Source of the DNA: Pseudomaricurvus sp050633365
GTDB lineage: Bacteria; Pseudomonadota; Gammaproteobacteria; Pseudomonadales; Cellvibrionaceae
DNA: 64,000 nucleotides
Assembly (NCBI GenBank): GCA_050633365.1
Contig: JBOEGJ010000004.1
Coordinates: 45,824-109,823, forward strand
Direction of reading: 5' to 3'
The notes beneath the pieces are model-generated. The model did no database searches, was not told the origin of the DNA, and saw only the letters and a list, made by a program, of their open reading frames with translations. The stretch's first letter is position 1, and each line of letters begins with the position of its first letter. Made by a program: the position numbers and the translations under genes. Below are positions 62,632 through 64,000 of the stretch, piece by piece.

Positions 62632-63591
62632 CTAATTTCGATCTGCTGGGCTGATCACGGCATGTCCCCCTCGTTTAAGTACGTGAGTGTATATCTGTGT
62701 GGTCTTTACATCTGAGTGCCCAAGCAGCTCTTGCACGGTGCGAATATCATAACCATTTTCTAATAATTGAGTGGCAAAAGTATGACGAAAGGTGTGGCAA
62801 GAAACTTTTTTTGCAACGCCCGCTCGTCGCACTGCGCCTTGTAGAGCTTTTCCCAACGCGCTCGAGTGGACATGGTGACGTCTTTCTTTATGGGTTCGCG
62901 GATCAATGCTTCTTTGGTTGGCCGAAAATACGAATCGCCAGTGAAGACTGGTTGATTCATTCGGGTATTTCCGTGCGAGCGCGTAAGGCATCTCAACCGC
63001 GGGAAAACCCTCGTCCCAATCAAATGTATAGAATCTTTCCGCCCTAGAGATGAGTTGTTTCAAGTTCTCACGACAGCAATCAGGTAAAACGGTAATACGA
63101 TCTTTACGACCCTTACCCTGACGAACAATCAGGCATCGCTGATCAAAATCAATATCCTTAATTCTAAGGCGGAGGATCTCAGATTTTCTCAAACCCGCCC
63201 CCCATGCTAGCTCAATCATTGTGCGGTAAAAGGGCTTCAATTCAGACAGAATAGCTTCGACTTCTTTGGTGGTTAATATGACCGGTATACGAGGCTTTTC
63301 TTGGGCGCGAACGGCATTAATGTTTTTAAGTTTTTGGTTAAGGACATGCCGAAACAAAAAGACTAAGGCGTTAAACGCTTGGTTTTGTGTGTTAGGTGAA
63401 ACATCTCGAGAGATGGCCAGATAGCTGAGAAACGCATCCACTCCCGAAGGGCAAATCTGTTCGGGAGCGGTATATTCTTGTTGTCTAATAAATGTGTGAA
63501 TCCAGTAGCAATAGGCTTTCTCCGTTGCGAGTGCTAATTGGCGAGTTCGGATGACCTCGCGCACGCGAGTCATGAATTTACTCTTTGGCAT
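62632..63591 (-). CDS. intI: Integron-type tyrosine recombinase (IntI)
   Basis: A 319-residue tyrosine recombinase. Catalytic residues are Arg135 (GAGLRKSE), His266 and Arg269 (CHTFRH), His292 (LLGHSD) and Tyr301 (IYTHVL). Between about 203 and 240 it carries the extra segment specific to integron integrases (YALARKYPNES, WRFVFSANQ, RRHH). The N-terminal SAM-like domain has the usual core-binding helices. IntI proteins join cassette attC sites to attI. The start at 63591 has a perfect AAGGAGG site. The gene points away from the presumed attI and cassettes, as in known integrons. Confidence 0.92.
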   Translation of the reverse strand: MPKSKFMTRVREVIRTRQLALATEKAYCYWIHTFIRQQEYTAPEQICPSGVDAFLSYLAISRDVSPNTQNQAFNALVFLFRHVLNQKLKNINAVRAQEKPRIPVILTTKEVEAILSELKPFYRTMIELAWGAGLRKSEILRLRIKDIDFDQRCLIVRQGKGRKDRITVLPDCCRENLKQLISRAERFYTFDWDEGFPAVEMPYALARKYPNESTSLHWRFVFSANQRSIDPRTHKERRHHVHSSALGKALQGAVRRAGVAKKVSCHTFRHTFATQLLENGYDIRTVQELLGHSDVKTTQIYTHVLKRGGHAVISPADRN

Positions 63592-63608
63592 AGCGGCACC
63601 TCCTTGTG

Positions 63609-63624
63609 CTGTATATGCTTACAG
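63609..63624 (-). promoter_or_regulatory. LexA (SOS) box in the intI promoter
   Basis: CTGTATATGCTTACAG fits the consensus CTGT-N8-ACAG exactly and ends 18 bp before the intI start codon. SOS control of integron integrases by LexA is established in Vibrio and class 1 integrons. Confidence 0.85.
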
Positions 63625-63806
63625 TATCGCGAGTAAAGTAAAGAAGCAATTATTCTCGTTAACATCTCAAATAAGTGCGAAAAATCTATAAACTCTAATG
63701 TATTCAGTGGGTTAGGGGGTGTTGAGTATTAAGTAAATTGCCTTATTGAGGGGAAGGTATAAAGCGGGGGGTAGTCTGCCCTGGTGAAGTGGATGTCTCT
63801 TCAATA

Positions 63807-63834
63807 TTGATTAAATTACCAAGCCTTGTAATAT
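63807..63834 (+). promoter_or_regulatory. Possible cassette promoter (Pc)
   Basis: TTGATT and TAATAT with a 16-bp spacer, pointing away from intI toward the possible attI site. AT-rich surroundings make chance matches likely. Confidence 0.35.
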
Positions 63835-63932
63835 GCTAGAAGAATCAAGGAGTTAGGGAATACGGATTCGATAATAAATAGGGATGTTATCGCTACCTCG
63901 TTCTCATTAATTCCCAAACTCCCACTTATTGA

Positions 63933-63987
63933 TACCTGTCTCATTAATTTTGATTATCGAGACAGGTAGTCATACTAAGCGTTAGGT
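63933..63987 (+). other. Candidate attI region with GTTAGGT core
   Basis: A 10-bp inverted repeat (TACCTGTCTC at 63933-63942 and its complement at 63959-63968) is followed by GTTAGGT at 63981-63987, an exact GTTRRRY recombination core. The core lies 390 bp from the intI start, on the expected side. No attC partner arm (RYYYAAC) is visible before it, so attI is preferred to attC. The rest of 63625-63932 holds no gene. The window ends 13 bp later. Confidence 0.45.
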
Positions 63988-64000
63988 GAGTAAGGCAGTA

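Noticed and set aside
63700..63860. Extra attI/attC cores (GTTAGGG at about 63708 and 63852)
   Set aside because: The last base is G, not a pyrimidine, so they do not fit GTTRRRY.
1..64000. CRISPR arrays, tRNA, rRNA and insertion sequences
   Set aside because: I looked for spaced repeats, cloverleaf 3' ends and transposase motifs and found none; the only direct-repeat arrays are the short tandem repeats listed.

Overview
The window reads as chromosome of a Gram-negative, probably marine-type gammaproteobacterium. The evidence is a fused fadB/fadA pair, ydiJ, nhaA, rlmE, rluF and moeA of gammaproteobacterial type, a CsrB/RsmZ-type sRNA, Fur-box-like sites, a TonB receptor with its PepSY operon, paired bacterioferritins and an imelysin/di-haem operon. 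I cannot assign a genus from sequence alone. I saw no rRNA, tRNA, CRISPR array or insertion sequence.

Layout. 1-2.1 kb: the end of a glycosyltransferase gene coupled to a GH13_18 sugar phosphorylase. 2.2-4.1 kb: a TetR regulator and an Old Yellow Enzyme sharing an operator-like palindrome. 4.2-5.9 kb: two tandem solute-binding-protein (SBP) paralogues. 6-10.6 kb: a PQQ-type sugar dehydrogenase with cytochrome domain, a Bcr/CflA exporter, an MBL hydrolase and an exported phosphatase-like protein. 10.7-10.95 kb: a CsrB/RsmZ-like sRNA on the minus strand with a GacA/UvrY-like upstream site. 11.2-21 kb: nhaA, ydiJ, a 7-bp tandem repeat, DUF924, MOSC, DUF1244, moeA and a MATE exporter. 21.1-23.5 kb: a DsbA-like/receiver/GGDEF fusion next to an SBP gene. 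24.9-28.1 kb: an exported redox module (Tat-exported fold-type III PLP protein, cytochrome c, Tat-exported sugar-lactone oxidase). 28.3-31.7 kb: fadBA. 31.8-36.2 kb: RNA-modification genes and an FAD dehydrogenase. 36.6-38 kb: a two-domain SBP gene split by an in-frame amber codon. 38-43.3 kb: a DUF4136 lipoprotein, a membrane protein, a DUF3604 protein and L-serine dehydratase.

43.5-62.5 kb is dominated by iron and copper functions. A TonB receptor is divergent from a DUF3649/PepSY/small membrane protein operon, with two Fur-like boxes between them. Two adjacent bacterioferritin genes have complementary active-site losses: one keeps the haem methionine, the other the ferroxidase centre. A long minus-strand run encodes imelysin, di-haem DUF1111, imelysin, DUF1513, multicopper oxidase and a PhyH-type dioxygenase, and its leader carries another Fur-like box. 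This looks like a periplasmic iron/copper acquisition or oxidation system.

62.5-64 kb is the edge of a mobile integron: an IntI-type integrase with the IntI-specific insertion, a perfect LexA-box pattern in its promoter, a 36-bp perfect palindrome behind it, and a GTTRRRY core at 63981 that could be the attI recombination point. Any cassettes would lie beyond the right edge.

Themes: (i) at least seven SBP-like domains at six loci with no ABC permease or ATPase in the window, one locus beside a diguanylate cyclase, which suggests sensing rather than transport; (ii) many exported redox proteins; (iii) layered regulation (Csr sRNA, c-di-GMP, Fur, SOS).
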